Assembly (NCBI RefSeq): GCF_000380985.1
Contig: NZ_KB905696.1
Location: 124,001 to 188,000, forward strand
DNA length: 64,000 bases
Direction of reading: 5' to 3'
From: Proteiniphilum acetatigenes DSM 18083
Lineage (GTDB): Bacteria; Bacteroidota; Bacteroidia; Bacteroidales; Dysgonomonadaceae
Below the pieces are notes generated by a model, which was not told the origin of the DNA, did no database searches, and saw only the letters and a program-made list of their open reading frames with translations. Position 1 is the stretch's first letter, and every line of letters starts with the position of its first letter. Both the position numbers and the translations under genes were made by a program. Of the stretch, positions 35,260-45,253 are shown one piece after another.

Positions 35260-36738
35260 ATGAGCGAAGAAAAGGAAAAGAGGTTGATAATCTACAACAC
35301 ACTCAGTAGGACAAAAGAACCATTTGAACCGCTGCATCCCCCTCTTGTGGGTATGTATGTTTGCGGACCTACTGTCTACAGCGATATACATCTCGGGAAT
35401 TGCCGCACTTTCATCTCTTTTGATATGATATACAGGTATCTGCTCCATCTCGGATACAAGGTACGCTATGTGCGTAACATCACCGATGCCGGCCATTTGG
35501 AGGGCGACCGGGATGAGGGTGATGATAAATTTGCCAAAAGGGCCAAACTGGAGCAGTTGGAACCGATGGAGATAGTACAGAAATACACTATTGGCTTCCA
35601 TGACGTAATGGCACTCTTCAACACACTTCCTCCCAGCATAGAGCCGGCTGCCACCGGGCATATAATAGAGCAGATAGAGATGATCAAAAAGATCATGGCC
35701 GCGGGGTTCGCTTATGAGGTAAACGGTTCTGTCTATTTCGATGTGGAGAAATACAGCAAAGAGCATGATTACGGCCAACTCACTAACCGAAAGATGGAAG
35801 ACCTGCTGGAAGGGACACGGGAACTGGGCGGACAGGACGAGAAGCGGGGCAGGCTCGACTTTGCCCTTTGGATCAAGGCAAAACCGGAGACCCTGATGCA
35901 GTGGCCCTCCCCCTGGGGATGGGGATTCCCCGGCTGGCATATAGAGTGTTCGGCAATGAGTACAAAGTATCTGGGCACTACTTTCGATATACATGGGGGA
36001 GGGATGGATCTCCAGGCAACCCACCACACCAACGAGATCGCCCAATCAGAAGCTTGTAACCACACCGCACCCGCCAAATACTGGTTGCACACCAATATGC
36101 TCACTGTGAACGGTGCCCGCATGTCCAAAACAGCCGGGAACGGCTTCTTACCCAAAGAACTGTTCACAGGAGACCATCCCTTATTGGAAAGAGGATACTC
36201 TCCAATGACAGTACGCTTCTTCATGGCGCAATCACACTACAGAAGCACGCTCGATTTCTCCAACGAAGCACTGCAAGCAGCAGAAAAAGGATACAAAAAA
36301 CTGATGGAAAGCCTGTCGGTATTAGAGAAATTATCTCCGTCCGCTTCCTCTTCGGTAGATATCGCTGCACTGGAGGAAAAATGTTATGCCGCCATGAACG
36401 ATGATTTTAACAGTCCTGTACTGATCGCAAATCTGTTTGAAGGGGTACGTATCATCAATTCGGCTAACGACAAAAAAGAAACCCTCACCACGGCCGACCT
36501 GGAGGCTTTGAGAAAACTAATGCATACCTTTATTTTCGAGGTATTGGGACTGCTTGACGAGTCAAAAAGCATGGGCGGCAGTGACGTGATAGAGGGATTG
36601 ATGAATTTAATTATCGACATCCGTAAAACGGCACGGGAAAACAAAGACTGGAGTACATCAGATAAAATCCGCGATGAACTGAAAGCGATTGGTGTAGAGA
36701 TAAAAGACACCAAAGAGGGGGTAGAATGGAGAATTTAA
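35260..36738 (+). CDS. cysS: Cysteinyl-tRNA synthetase
   Basis: The 492-residue class I synthetase charges tRNA-Cys. The zinc/HIGH region is seen as YVCGPTVYSDIHLGNCRTF near residue 32, with HLGN as the HIGH variant; WHIECSAMS near 228 and HTNEIAQSEA near 252 contain zinc ligands and the Cys-binding site; KMSKS is RMSKTAGN near 288. The C-terminal DALR region is present. The start at 35260 (MSEEKEKRLIIYNTLSRTKE) fits homologs and the promoter. The NSS transporter follows but is probably independent. Confidence 0.96.
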   Translation: MSEEKEKRLIIYNTLSRTKEPFEPLHPPLVGMYVCGPTVYSDIHLGNCRTFISFDMIYRYLLHLGYKVRYVRNITDAGHLEGDRDEGDDKFAKRAKLEQLEPMEIVQKYTIGFHDVMALFNTLPPSIEPAATGHIIEQIEMIKKIMAAGFAYEVNGSVYFDVEKYSKEHDYGQLTNRKMEDLLEGTRELGGQDEKRGRLDFALWIKAKPETLMQWPSPWGWGFPGWHIECSAMSTKYLGTTFDIHGGGMDLQATHHTNEIAQSEACNHTAPAKYWLHTNMLTVNGARMSKTAGNGFLPKELFTGDHPLLERGYSPMTVRFFMAQSHYRSTLDFSNEALQAAEKGYKKLMESLSVLEKLSPSASSSVDIAALEEKCYAAMNDDFNSPVLIANLFEGVRIINSANDKKETLTTADLEALRKLMHTFIFEVLGLLDESKSMGGSDVIEGLMNLIIDIRKTARENKDWSTSDKIRDELKAIGVEIKDTKEGVEWRI

Positions 36739-36774
36739 AAGACCATCATCAGAATTAACGAAAACAACTATATT

Positions 36775-38109
36775 ATGTCTGATAAACGAGCAACATTTGT
36801 ATCAAAAATCGGAGTAATCGCCGCAGCCGCAGGATCAGCCGTAGGTTTAGGTAATATCTGGCGTTTTCCCAGCCAGACGGCTGATGGTGGAGGGGCCATT
36901 TTTATCCTGGTATACATTGGTTGTATCTTGTTTTTCGGCATACCGCTTATGGTAAGCGAATTCATGGTCGGCAGGGCCTCCCGGGCCAATACCGCCGGTG
37001 CTTATCACAAACTGGCTCCCGGTACCCAATGGAAATGGGTCGGCAGGCTGGGTGTACTCACCGGATTTGTCATCATGGGATTTTATATGGTAGTGTGCGG
37101 CTGGACACTTGTCTATATCTTCCAATCGGTCTCGGGATATCTCTTTGGGGTGGATAATCTTTCGGCCAACTTCATAGAATTGCAAAGTAATCCTGCCAAA
37201 CAAATCATCTGGATGATTATCTTTACACTTCTCACTGCATTCTTTATCCTTTCCGGCGTGAAGAAAGGGATTGAGCAATCTGCCAAGATTTTAATGCCAT
37301 TACTCTTCCTGTTACTTATTATACTGGCCATCCGTTCGGTTACCCTTGACGGTGCTATAGCAGGACTCAATTTCCTTTTCAAGCCCGACCTGGCGCATGT
37401 AAAATCGACCGTCTTCCTCGATGCCATGGGACAGGCTTTCTTCTCCCTCTCCCTCGGCATGGGTTGTATGATCACTTACGGATCCTACTTCAATGATAAG
37501 ACTCCACTTGTAAAAACAGCGGTACAGGTTTCCGTTCTCGACTCACTGGTGGCTATTCTCGCCGGTGTGGTCATCTTTCCCGCGGCATTCGCTTTGACAA
37601 CCAATCCCGGCACCATTGTCGACGAACTGGTAGCCGGCGGTCCGGGATTACTCTTTATCACATTACCCGAATTGTTCAACCAGATGGCGGGTTCTATGAT
37701 TTGGAGCACCCTTTTCTTTTGCCTGTTGGCACTCGCAGCCCTTACATCCACTATTTCCCTGATGGAGGTAGTCACGGTATATATCCACGAAGAATATCAC
37801 ATTTCACGTAGAAAAAGTACACTATTGGTCACTGCAGGTGTAATCATTTTAGGCATCTTCGCCTCGTTCTCCTCATCATTTTTCAATTTCCTCGATGTTG
37901 CTTCTGCCAAATTCATGCTGCCGATAGGCGGTTTCTTCATTTCTCTTTTCGTAGGATGGCATCTCAACCGCAGACTTGTATATGCACAACTCACCAATGA
38001 AAGGACGCTCAAATTTGGCATAGGATTTCTCAGAACCTATATATTCCTTTTACGCTATGTAGTCCCTACTGCCATGCTGGCTATCTTTATCTACGGGTTG
38101 GCCGCATAA
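36775..38109 (+). CDS. Sodium-dependent transporter, NSS/SNF family
   Basis: The 444-residue protein has about 11 membrane segments with the LeuT fold. The sodium/substrate site of the first helix is seen as AAAGSAVGLGNIWRFPSQT near residue 14, followed by GIPLMVSEFMVG near 59 and the TM6-7 region LSLGMGCMITYGSYF near 222. Bacterial members take up amino acids with sodium. The substrate is not predictable. It lies between cysS and aroA. Confidence 0.93.
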   Translation: MSDKRATFVSKIGVIAAAAGSAVGLGNIWRFPSQTADGGGAIFILVYIGCILFFGIPLMVSEFMVGRASRANTAGAYHKLAPGTQWKWVGRLGVLTGFVIMGFYMVVCGWTLVYIFQSVSGYLFGVDNLSANFIELQSNPAKQIIWMIIFTLLTAFFILSGVKKGIEQSAKILMPLLFLLLIILAIRSVTLDGAIAGLNFLFKPDLAHVKSTVFLDAMGQAFFSLSLGMGCMITYGSYFNDKTPLVKTAVQVSVLDSLVAILAGVVIFPAAFALTTNPGTIVDELVAGGPGLLFITLPELFNQMAGSMIWSTLFFCLLALAALTSTISLMEVVTVYIHEEYHISRRKSTLLVTAGVIILGIFASFSSSFFNFLDVASAKFMLPIGGFFISLFVGWHLNRRLVYAQLTNERTLKFGIGFLRTYIFLLRYVVPTAMLAIFIYGLAA

Positions 38110-38195
38110 CGCGGTAGTTGAAAGAGAAAAAAGTTTAAATCAATTAAAACAAAGTAAAAGCGGAAATAAACCGCTCAACCTTCGGTTTAAAGTAT

Positions 38196-38203
38196 TATTT
38201 TTG
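38196..38203 (+). promoter_or_regulatory. -7 box for aroA
   Basis: TATTTTTG matches TAnnTTTG and ends 20 bases before the aroA ATG at 38224. Confidence 0.5.
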
Positions 38204-38223
38204 TATCAATATTTCACCCGCAA

Positions 38224-39453
38224 ATGCCGTTACAATATAAAATATACCCACCTGATGCCCTGCGCACAACCGTGCAGCTTCCCGCATCCAAGAGTATGAG
38301 CAATAGGGCACTTATTCTGAATGCCTTGAGTTTGAGTCCTTACCCGATCAGGAATCTGTCGGACTGTGAAGATACACAAGTGCTCATAGACGCATTCAAT
38401 TCCAAATCCAACCAGTTCGATATAAAGGCTGCCGGTACCGCCATGCGTTTTCTGACAGCTTTTCTGGCAGGAATGGAAGGCGAATGGATCATCAAAGGCT
38501 CGAAGCGGATGCATGAAAGGCCCATTTATCCGCTGGTGGAGACACTTATAGCCTTAGGAGCCGAAATTGATTATTTGGAAAAAGAGGGATATCCACCCTT
38601 GAAAATAAAAGGTAAAAGGCTAAAAGGAGGCGAAGTCTACCTGTCGGGCAATATCAGCTCGCAATTTATATCTGCCTTACTGATGATAGCACCCGGAATG
38701 GAAAACGGACTGGTGATGCATATCGAAAATGAAATCGTATCGAAGCCCTATATACACCTCACTGTCAGCATGATGGAGAAATGCGGGGTACAGACTAAGT
38801 GGGACGGTAACGACATCGTCGTGAAACCGCAGGTGTACAACCCTGTAGAGTTTGTGGTGGAACCGGACTGGACTGCCGCCTCTTACTGGTATGAGATGGT
38901 ATCCCTTATCCCCGGGGCGGAAGTAACGTTAAAAGGCTTAGGAAGAAACAGCCTTCAGGGCGATTCCAACGTGACCAACCTGTTCAGCGATTTGGGGGTT
39001 ACAACAGAATTCGTCCCGGAAGGCATTATCATCCGAAATACAAAAAAGGGAACCAAAAAATTTTTCCACGATTTTGTAAATGAGCCGGATCTGGCACAAA
39101 CTTTTGCCGCCACTTGTTGTTTTAAAGGCATACCGTTTCTTTTCTCCGGGATTCAAAGCCTGAAGATAAAGGAAACTGACAGGGTGGCCGCACTGATCAA
39201 CGAATTGAAGAAGTCGGGCTACCTGCTTAAGGAAAATGGGATCGGGATGCTGGAATGGGACGGAGAACGGTGTCTGCCGGAAAAAGAACCGGCCATCGAC
39301 ACTTATGACGATCACCGGATGGCCATGTCACTGGCTCCCGGAGCCATTGTGTCCGGATCACTCATTATCAATGATCCTAAAGTAGTATCCAAATCCTACC
39401 CTGATTTTTGGAACGACCTGAAACAGGCGGGATTTACAATTGAAGAAAGGTAA
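38224..39453 (+). CDS. aroA: 3-phosphoshikimate 1-carboxyvinyltransferase (EPSP synthase)
   Basis: The sixth enzyme of the shikimate pathway transfers enolpyruvate from PEP to shikimate-3-phosphate. The 409 residues show LPASKSMSNRALILNAL near residue 19, AGTAMRFLTAFLAG near 75, HERPIYPLVE near 98, SGNISSQFISALLM near 138 and YDDHRMAMSLA near 360. It feeds chorismate to the trp operon found later in the window. The length is a little shorter than the E. coli enzyme. It is followed, nearly touching, by a small membrane protein and an ABC permease. Confidence 0.96.
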   Translation: MPLQYKIYPPDALRTTVQLPASKSMSNRALILNALSLSPYPIRNLSDCEDTQVLIDAFNSKSNQFDIKAAGTAMRFLTAFLAGMEGEWIIKGSKRMHERPIYPLVETLIALGAEIDYLEKEGYPPLKIKGKRLKGGEVYLSGNISSQFISALLMIAPGMENGLVMHIENEIVSKPYIHLTVSMMEKCGVQTKWDGNDIVVKPQVYNPVEFVVEPDWTAASYWYEMVSLIPGAEVTLKGLGRNSLQGDSNVTNLFSDLGVTTEFVPEGIIIRNTKKGTKKFFHDFVNEPDLAQTFAATCCFKGIPFLFSGIQSLKIKETDRVAALINELKKSGYLLKENGIGMLEWDGERCLPEKEPAIDTYDDHRMAMSLAPGAIVSGSLIINDPKVVSKSYPDFWNDLKQAGFTIEER

Positions 39454-39458
39454 TTATT

Positions 39459-39893
39459 ATGCAAAGTTTACTCCTTTTCACAGGCATTATACTCTTTTTC
39501 GTTGTGGCACTCACAATCTCCAACTACCTGCAACGCAGGAAAGGGAACAATAAGGAGCGTGAGGCAACTCCCCCTTCCATAAATCTGGGAGATAGCGGCT
39601 GTTGCGGTGCACATGAAACATGTGAGCGGGATAGCCTGATAGCTGCTTTTGCAGAGAAACCGGAATATTTCGACGATGAAGAGCTCGACCGGTATGCTCA
39701 CCGCGATTCTGACGGCTATGCAGCCAATGAAATAGATGAATTCCGGGAAGTCTTTTATTCCGTACTCGACGAAGAAAAGCCACGCTGGATCAGGAGTCTC
39801 CAAATGAGGGATATTTCCCTTCCTGACCAGTTGAAAGACGAAGTGCTGATGTTCGTCAATGAATTGAGGGCACAAAAAATGCACGCCTGCTGA
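39459..39893 (+). CDS. Small membrane-anchored protein with Cys motif
   Basis: The 144-residue protein has one N-terminal membrane helix (LLLFTGIILFFVVALTISNY) and a soluble acidic domain. A CCGAHETC cluster near residue 48 could bind a metal. I do not recognise a family with a known function. It begins 5 bases after aroA and ends 4 bases before a zinc/manganese-type ABC permease, so the three genes form a tight operon. A metal-related role is possible but unproven. Confidence 0.75.
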   Translation: MQSLLLFTGIILFFVVALTISNYLQRRKGNNKEREATPPSINLGDSGCCGAHETCERDSLIAAFAEKPEYFDDEELDRYAHRDSDGYAANEIDEFREVFYSVLDEEKPRWIRSLQMRDISLPDQLKDEVLMFVNELRAQKMHAC

Positions 39894-39897
39894 CCGG

Positions 39898-40740
39898 ATG
39901 AATATCATTGAACTCCTGGATTATGCTTTCTTTCGCAATGCTCTGCTAGGCAGTTTTTTTGCAAGTATTGCCTGTGGTATCATAGGCACTTACGTAGTCA
40001 CCAAAAGATTGGTATTCATCAGCGGCGGTATAACCCACGCCTCGTTAGGAGGATTGGGGATAGGGTTCTATTTCAGCCTCTCTCCCATTTTGTCGGCTAT
40101 GGTTTTCTCCATATTCTCGGCATTCGGCATCCAATGGTTATCACAGAAACAGGGTGTACGTGAAGATTCGGCCATTGCCGTCTTCTGGTCATTGGGGATG
40201 GCCATCGGGATAGTGCTCACCTTCCTCACACCCGGCTATGCGCCCAACCTGTCGGAGTACCTCTTCGGGAATATCCTTACCATCACTCGTAGTGATATCA
40301 CCGCCCTGCTCGTCCTATCGTTGATCCTCCTGCTTTTCTTTATCCTGTTCTATCATGCTATTGTTTCGGTATCGTTCGATACCGAATTTGCACAAACCCG
40401 ACGCTTACCCACACAGTTTATCGAATATGCGATGATGCTTTTCATTGCCGTTACCATCGTATTAAGCATCCGGTTGGTGGGAATCGTACTGCTGATGTCC
40501 CTGATCACAGTGCCGCAGATGACAGCCAACCTCTTCACGGTGAACTATTCAAAAATAATTTCTCTCTCAATCCTGTTAAGCTTTACAGGTTGTGTAACAG
40601 GATTGTTACTCTCCTATTATCTGAATGTACCTTCCGGCGCGTTTATCATTTTTGTGCTTATCATGATGTTTTTTATTGCCAAGGCAATAAAAGTTATTAC
40701 CGGTAAAACATTAAAGACTGCGCCACAAGAGATACCGTAG
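39898..40740 (+). CDS. Metal ABC transporter permease (ZnuB/MntB family)
   Basis: The 280-residue protein has about 8 membrane segments and matches the ABC-3 family that moves Zn, Mn or Fe. Motifs include ISGGITHASLGGLGIGFYF near residue 41, EDSAIAVFWSLGMAIGI near 90 and SIRLVGIVLLMSLITVP near 184. No ATPase or substrate-binding protein gene is adjacent in this window, which is unusual for this family. It must pair with components encoded elsewhere, or with relatives of the upstream Cys protein. Confidence 0.9.
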   Translation: MNIIELLDYAFFRNALLGSFFASIACGIIGTYVVTKRLVFISGGITHASLGGLGIGFYFSLSPILSAMVFSIFSAFGIQWLSQKQGVREDSAIAVFWSLGMAIGIVLTFLTPGYAPNLSEYLFGNILTITRSDITALLVLSLILLLFFILFYHAIVSVSFDTEFAQTRRLPTQFIEYAMMLFIAVTIVLSIRLVGIVLLMSLITVPQMTANLFTVNYSKIISLSILLSFTGCVTGLLLSYYLNVPSGAFIIFVLIMMFFIAKAIKVITGKTLKTAPQEIP

Positions 40741-40865
40741 AGACAAAAATTCTGTTTACTCCAATAGGATTGGTATTCCATTTAGTTTCAAACACACGGT
40801 AGGACAATAAAATTCTATTTTTCGAGTTAATTAAAAGAGATAATTACCCGGAAAGGAGATCACCA

Positions 40866-42827
40866 GTGTTATCAACAGAAAGAATAAGGAGGAAAGAAAA
40901 AACAGGGCATATACTATGGATATTGGCCTGTATCACTCTTTTTACAGGATGTACCACCAGAAGAAATACGACAGCCACACGCGCCTATCATGAACTCACC
41001 ACACGTTACAATATCTATTTCAATGCCGAAGAGGCTTACCACGAGATTTTAAAAGAGAGAACGGAGAATTTTCATGAAAACTATGGGGAATTGCTTCCCT
41101 TCTACCCTTCACTCCCTAATGCAGAAAAATCGTCCTCCGGAGGGATTTTCGATCCGGTGATCGAAAAAACCGAAAAAGCCATCCGTGAACACTCCATCAC
41201 GGCAAAGCCGCGTCGCGATCCTGCTAAAGCCCACTCTCAGGAATACCGGCAATGGCTACGGCAGGAGGAATTCAATCCATTCCTGAAAAATGTATGGATG
41301 CTACGGGGAAAAGCCCTTTTGCAGAATGGTGATTATGACGAGGCACTGACGGTCTTCTCCGGGATGCTGCGCCAGTTCGGTCACGATCCCGACGTGGTGG
41401 ATGAAACGGAGATATGGATGCTTCGGATATATACGGAAACGGAAAGGACATACGAAGCAGAACAAACAATCTATGCATTAAGAAATAAAAAATTATCCGT
41501 GGATCTGGACAGATTGTTTGCCGAACATTACACTTATTTTTTGATACGGAAAAAGGAGTTTCCTGAAGCGATCCCTCAATTACAAAAAACCATAGCGCAG
41601 GAATCCGACCATCTCAGGAGAAAAAGATTACAATTCCTGCTTGGGCAAATCTATGCAGTGACCGGGGAAAAGGACAAAGCCCACCGTGCCTTTGAAGAGG
41701 TGAAAGGGCTTCGCACCCCCTCCGAACTTACATTAAACGCTGTCCGTTGGCAATCAGCTATAGCAAATGACTCACTGGCACAGATTTTTCGCCCTTCCGA
41801 ACCCGATAATAAAGCAGTACAAAAGGTGATGACTACGGTTATGGTTGCAACTGATTCAATTGCCGGAAATATACAGCACAGCCAAAATACCCACGGGCGG
41901 TTGTCAGAAGGTAGAACTTTAGCGGAAAATGCTTCCTTGCACAGGCAATGGCGATCCCGAAACGGATTATGGCAATCACGCCCAATCGGCTCCGCTGAGA
42001 GTAGGAACGGGCAAGTCATCCCTTTCAGTCCCGATAAAAACGGGCTGCATTACCTTTTGCTTACCTTTGCATCTGGTTCGGTCGATAAAAACCAACTTCT
42101 CTTCACAATAGCCGATTTCAATTTTTCTCATTTCAAACTCCGCAGGTTCAACTTCTCCTATATATATCTGCCGGGGGTAGAAGCACTTCAGATCGAACCT
42201 TTCCAGTCTTTTGAAGAGGTATCCCGATACACAGAGATAATACTTTCCGACTCTCTTTTCCTATCTGCCATTATGGAAACTACTCCCGTCATCATCTCCG
42301 AAGAGAACACGAGACTCATACAATCAGGGAAAAAATTGAATGAATACAATGCTTTCTATAAAGAAAATATGGCAACGGCCACTGTGACTTTCCAATCAAT
42401 AATAAAAGATGAAAGGGTAGAAATTGAAGAAAAAAGGGATAAAGAATCGGAAAAGATTGTATCTTTGGAGACATCTCCGGTCACTATTCCGGAACAAAAA
42501 GAGATATCCTCTCAACCGCAACCGGTGTATCAGACTGAACGGATAACATCCGGGGAGAAAACTGTTCGGACAGAACCGGCCCGTCAGATTGAACGGGAAA
42601 CACCCGAATCGCTGAAGCGAAAACTCGAGGAAAATGCTGCCAAAGCATTACAGCAACAGCAGGGAACGGCGTCCCGCAAAAACAGGGAACAATTGATAAA
42701 AGAGCGGGAGCGGCAACGTGAAGCCAGGATCCGGCAAAGAGAACAGGAATTAAAAGAGAGACAGCGGAAGCGTGAAGCAGCGCTGAAACAACGCGAGAGG
42801 GAAAGGGCTCAAAAAATAAGAAAGTAA
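40866..42827 (+). CDS. porW: PorW/SprE-like lipoprotein
   Basis: The 653-residue protein starts at GTG 40866, supported by AAGGAG seven bases upstream. The signal ends in LFTGC (Cys29). The following [20 protein letters not shown] is typical of PorW/SprE, a periplasmic outer-membrane lipoprotein needed for type IX secretion. TPR-like helices span roughly 140-320. The C-terminal 60 residues are a very charged coiled coil rich in Arg, Glu and Gln. Homologs also occur in Bacteroidales without an obvious T9SS, so function here is inferred. Confidence 0.82.
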   Translation: MLSTERIRRKEKTGHILWILACITLFTGCTTRRNTTATRAYHELTTRYNIYFNAEEAYHEILKERTENFHENYGELLPFYPSLPNAEKSSSGGIFDPVIEKTEKAIREHSITAKPRRDPAKAHSQEYRQWLRQEEFNPFLKNVWMLRGKALLQNGDYDEALTVFSGMLRQFGHDPDVVDETEIWMLRIYTETERTYEAEQTIYALRNKKLSVDLDRLFAEHYTYFLIRKKEFPEAIPQLQKTIAQESDHLRRKRLQFLLGQIYAVTGEKDKAHRAFEEVKGLRTPSELTLNAVRWQSAIANDSLAQIFRPSEPDNKAVQKVMTTVMVATDSIAGNIQHSQNTHGRLSEGRTLAENASLHRQWRSRNGLWQSRPIGSAESRNGQVIPFSPDKNGLHYLLLTFASGSVDKNQLLFTIADFNFSHFKLRRFNFSYIYLPGVEALQIEPFQSFEEVSRYTEIILSDSLFLSAIMETTPVIISEENTRLIQSGKKLNEYNAFYKENMATATVTFQSIIKDERVEIEEKRDKESEKIVSLETSPVTIPEQKEISSQPQPVYQTERITSGEKTVRTEPARQIERETPESLKRKLEENAAKALQQQQGTASRKNREQLIKERERQREARIRQREQELKERQRKREAALKQRERERAQKIRK

Positions 42828-42829
42828 CA

Positions 42830-43408
42830 ATGAGGGAAATAGTTTTTGCCACCAACAACCAACATAAACTCGACGAGATCCGGAAAATTACAGGAGGACG
42901 GTTACGTATCCTCAGCCTCGCCGATATCGACTGCCATGAAGAGATCGAAGAAACAGGCAGCACCCTGGAGGAAAACGCACTGATCAAGGCCGGATTTGTC
43001 AGGGAGAAATATGGTTACGACTGCTTTGCCGACGATACCGGCCTGGAAGTGGAGGCACTGGATGGCGCACCCGGTGTCTACTCGTCACGGTATGCGGGAA
43101 ACGGTTGCAACCCGACGGATAATATGGATAAGTTACTTTCGGTTTTAAAGGGGGCAGAAAATCGGGCAGCACAATTCCGTACCGTGATTGCATTAGTCAT
43201 CGACGGAAAAGAGCATCTTTTTGATGGAGTGATCAAAGGGAAGATCATCGAAGAAAAACGGGGTACGACCGGTTTCGGATACGATCCCATTTTCATGCCT
43301 GACGGGTATGATAAAACCTTTGCCGAATTGGGCAACGAAGTAAAGAACAGTATTAGCCACCGGGCATTGGCTATGGAGAAACTGGTCGGTTTTCTGCTAA
43401 AAATTTGA
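42830..43408 (+). CDS. rdgB: RdgB/HAM1 non-canonical purine NTP pyrophosphatase
   Basis: The 192-residue enzyme hydrolyses dITP/XTP to keep wrong purines out of DNA. Signatures are [13 protein letters not shown] at the N-terminus, [20 protein letters not shown] near residue 65 and [15 protein letters not shown] near 143, with SHRALAMEK at the end. It begins two bases after the porW-like gene, so they are likely co-transcribed. Confidence 0.96.
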   Translation: MREIVFATNNQHKLDEIRKITGGRLRILSLADIDCHEEIEETGSTLEENALIKAGFVREKYGYDCFADDTGLEVEALDGAPGVYSSRYAGNGCNPTDNMDKLLSVLKGAENRAAQFRTVIALVIDGKEHLFDGVIKGKIIEEKRGTTGFGYDPIFMPDGYDKTFAELGNEVKNSISHRALAMEKLVGFLLKI

Positions 43409-43439
43409 ATTGGCTTCATCATCAAATTGTCACCACTTG

Positions 43440-43455
43440 TCCCGACTTGTCGGGA
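43440..43455. repeat. TCCCGA hairpin
   Basis: TCCCGA CTTG TCGGGA forms a 6-bp stem between rdgB and the oxidoreductase. The same stem with a different loop occurs at 56932-56947, and CCCGATTATCGGG lies at 21389-21401. Confidence 0.6.
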
Positions 43456-43511
43456 TCGTTAAATTATTAAATTGTCAAATTTTTCACTTTTAACTTTTAA
43501 CTTAACAACCT

Positions 43512-44594
43512 ATGTCAACCAACATTCGCACAGGTATTATCGGTTACGGACTTTCCGGCCGGGTATTTCATGCTCCTTTTATCGATGTAGTAGAAGGATT
43601 TGAACTCACGAAGATCAGCACATCCGATCCCGAAAGAGAAGCGCTTATTGAAGAACGATACCCTATTACCGCAGTGGTTCCCGACGGAAAAGGGATCATC
43701 GACGATCCCGAGATTGACCTCGTTATTGTTACTTCACCCAATACCGACCATTTCCGCTGGGCACGGGAAGCCCTGCTGGCAGGTAAGCATGTAGTGGTGG
43801 AAAAACCATTCACTGTAGATGTAAAGGAAGCTGCCGAACTGATCGAGATCTCCAAGCGGCAGCAAAAAATCCTCACCGTCTATCACAACCGTCGTTTCAC
43901 AAGTGATACCAAAACGGTGAAAAAACTGCTCGATAGCGGTCTTCTCGGAGAAATTGTTGATTATGAAACTCACTTCGACCGCTACCGTACCGAACCCCGC
44001 CCGAGAGGTGCATGGCGGGAAGAACCACTACCCGGATCAGGGATTTTCTATGATCTGGGTTCGCACCTTATAGATCAGGCACTCTGGTTTTTCGGTATGC
44101 CGGAAGCGGTAACGGCCGAGATCAATGCGCAGCGCCCCTGGGCAAAAGCCGACGACCATTTCGATGTACGCCTCCACTATCCCACTTTTACAGCCACGCT
44201 GAAATCGGGAATGATCTGCCGTATTCCCGGAGCTACCTACATGCTTCACGGCACCAATGGCTCATTTGTGAAATATGGACTTGACGTGCAGGAGGCGACA
44301 CTCGACGGAGGCGCCAAACCCGAAGGAAAAGACTGGGGACGCGAACCCGAAAACATCTGGGGTACTATCAATGCCGAGTATAAAGGAGTGAAGATACAGG
44401 GAAAACTGGAAAGTGAACATGGCGATTACCGCGATTATTTCATCAACCTGCGTGACGCCATCAACGGTAAAGTACCTCTTGCCGTCAAACCGGAAGAAGC
44501 CCTCAATGTGATGCGGATCATTGAACTCGCTTTCCAAAGTAGCCGCGAAAAAAGAACTATTTCGTTAAGCGAGAACAATGTCAAGCTCGCTTGA
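43512..44594 (+). CDS. Gfo/Idh/MocA family oxidoreductase
   Basis: The 360-residue protein has an N-terminal NAD(P)-binding Rossmann fold (GIIGYGLSGRVFHAPF near residue 8), the family motif EKPFTVDVKEAAELI near 97, and a C-terminal alpha/beta domain with GSGIFYDLGSHLIDQALW near 178, including the catalytic-type His. Substrates in this family are sugars or inositols; the one here is unknown. The last 14 codons lie inside a dispersed repeat (44553-44622), so the C-terminus may be repeat-derived. Confidence 0.92.
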   Translation: MSTNIRTGIIGYGLSGRVFHAPFIDVVEGFELTKISTSDPEREALIEERYPITAVVPDGKGIIDDPEIDLVIVTSPNTDHFRWAREALLAGKHVVVEKPFTVDVKEAAELIEISKRQQKILTVYHNRRFTSDTKTVKKLLDSGLLGEIVDYETHFDRYRTEPRPRGAWREEPLPGSGIFYDLGSHLIDQALWFFGMPEAVTAEINAQRPWAKADDHFDVRLHYPTFTATLKSGMICRIPGATYMLHGTNGSFVKYGLDVQEATLDGGAKPEGKDWGREPENIWGTINAEYKGVKIQGKLESEHGDYRDYFINLRDAINGKVPLAVKPEEALNVMRIIELAFQSSREKRTISLSENNVKLA

Positions 44595-44622
44595 ACATTG
44601 TCGAGCGCAGAAATAGTCTGAT
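44553..44622 (+). repeat. Dispersed repeat with conserved ends, copy 2, containing a hairpin
   Basis: It starts AGAACTATTTCGTTAAGC and ends AATAGTCTGAT, like the copy at 29165-29239. Its middle holds a 12-bp stem, ACAATGTCAAGC (44575-44586) with GCTTGAACATTGT (44589-44601, one bulged A), which spans the oxidoreductase stop codon and could act in termination or 3' end protection. Confidence 0.7.
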
Positions 44623-44673
44623 GAAATCGAACCATCGAGGTTAAGTAATTGTTTATAACTAAAGACGCTGACT

Positions 44674-44901
44674 ATGGGACACGACGCGATCAAATTGGAA
44701 CTCATCGAATGGCTTGCCCGTCTTGAAGATGAAGAGGTAATTCGCTATCTAAAAATAGTAAAAGATAGCGAACGTGATCATGATTGGTGGAATGATCTGA
44801 GCGATGAACAAAAGGCAGGGATCGAAAGGGGATTGAAAGATATTGACGAAGGAAGAACCGTTCCGCACGAGGAGGTAAAACAACGGTATGGGCTCTTATA
44901 A
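44674..44901 (+). CDS. Probable antitoxin
   Basis: The 75-residue acidic protein (MGHDAIKLELIEWLARLEDE, ending EEVKQRYGLL) has the size and composition of antitoxins that precede RelE/ParE toxins in Bacteroidota; the DLSDEQKAGIERGLKDIDEG segment is typical. Its stop overlaps the toxin start by 14 bases, which implies translational coupling. The DNA-binding fold is not clear from the sequence alone. Confidence 0.8.
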   Translation: MGHDAIKLELIEWLARLEDEEVIRYLKIVKDSERDHDWWNDLSDEQKAGIERGLKDIDEGRTVPHEEVKQRYGLL

Positions 44902-45184
44902 ACTTCGTTGGTCGGAAGAATCAATTCGTAATTTAGAAGATATTCTCGATTATCTCCATGAGAATTGGTCAGAAAAAGTAATCACTGATTTCAAGGAAAA
45001 TTTAAATAAACAACTTGATCTGATTTGTCGGTTTCCGTTTATCTTTCCTCGGTCGGAATATCAAAAAAGACTTCGAAAAGCGGTATTGAGCAAACAAACT
45101 ACAATTTTCTACGAAGTGAAAAATAATAATATCCTCATTGCGTACATTTTTGATAATAAACAAAATATCGCACGAATTAAATAA
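44888..45184 (+). CDS. RelE/ParE-type toxin
   Basis: The 98-residue basic protein has the ParE/RelE fold pattern: LRWSEESIRNLEDILDYL at the N-terminus, FPFIFPRSEYQKRLRKAVL in the middle and IAYIFDNKQNIARIK at the end. Members either inhibit gyrase (ParE) or cleave mRNA at the ribosome (RelE). It follows and overlaps its antitoxin. A bidirectional terminator hairpin lies about 70 bases downstream. Confidence 0.87.
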   Translation: MGSYKLRWSEESIRNLEDILDYLHENWSEKVITDFKENLNKQLDLICRFPFIFPRSEYQKRLRKAVLSKQTTIFYEVKNNNILIAYIFDNKQNIARIK

Positions 45185-45253
45185 ATATCCTCTCTTGCCG
45201 AGTGAGTTTTATCCTGTAAACTTATACATGCTCCGGATTTTACACGTACAAAA

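Noticed and set aside
35251-36045. Long open frame (264 codons) antisense to cysS
   Set aside because: It lies fully inside the well-supported cysS gene, has no recognisable protein signature and no promoter; it is a shadow of codon bias.
42484-42987. Open frame antisense to the porW-like C-terminus and rdgB start
   Set aside because: The Arg/Glu/Gln-rich coiled-coil codons create an open complementary frame; no domain or start signal supports it.
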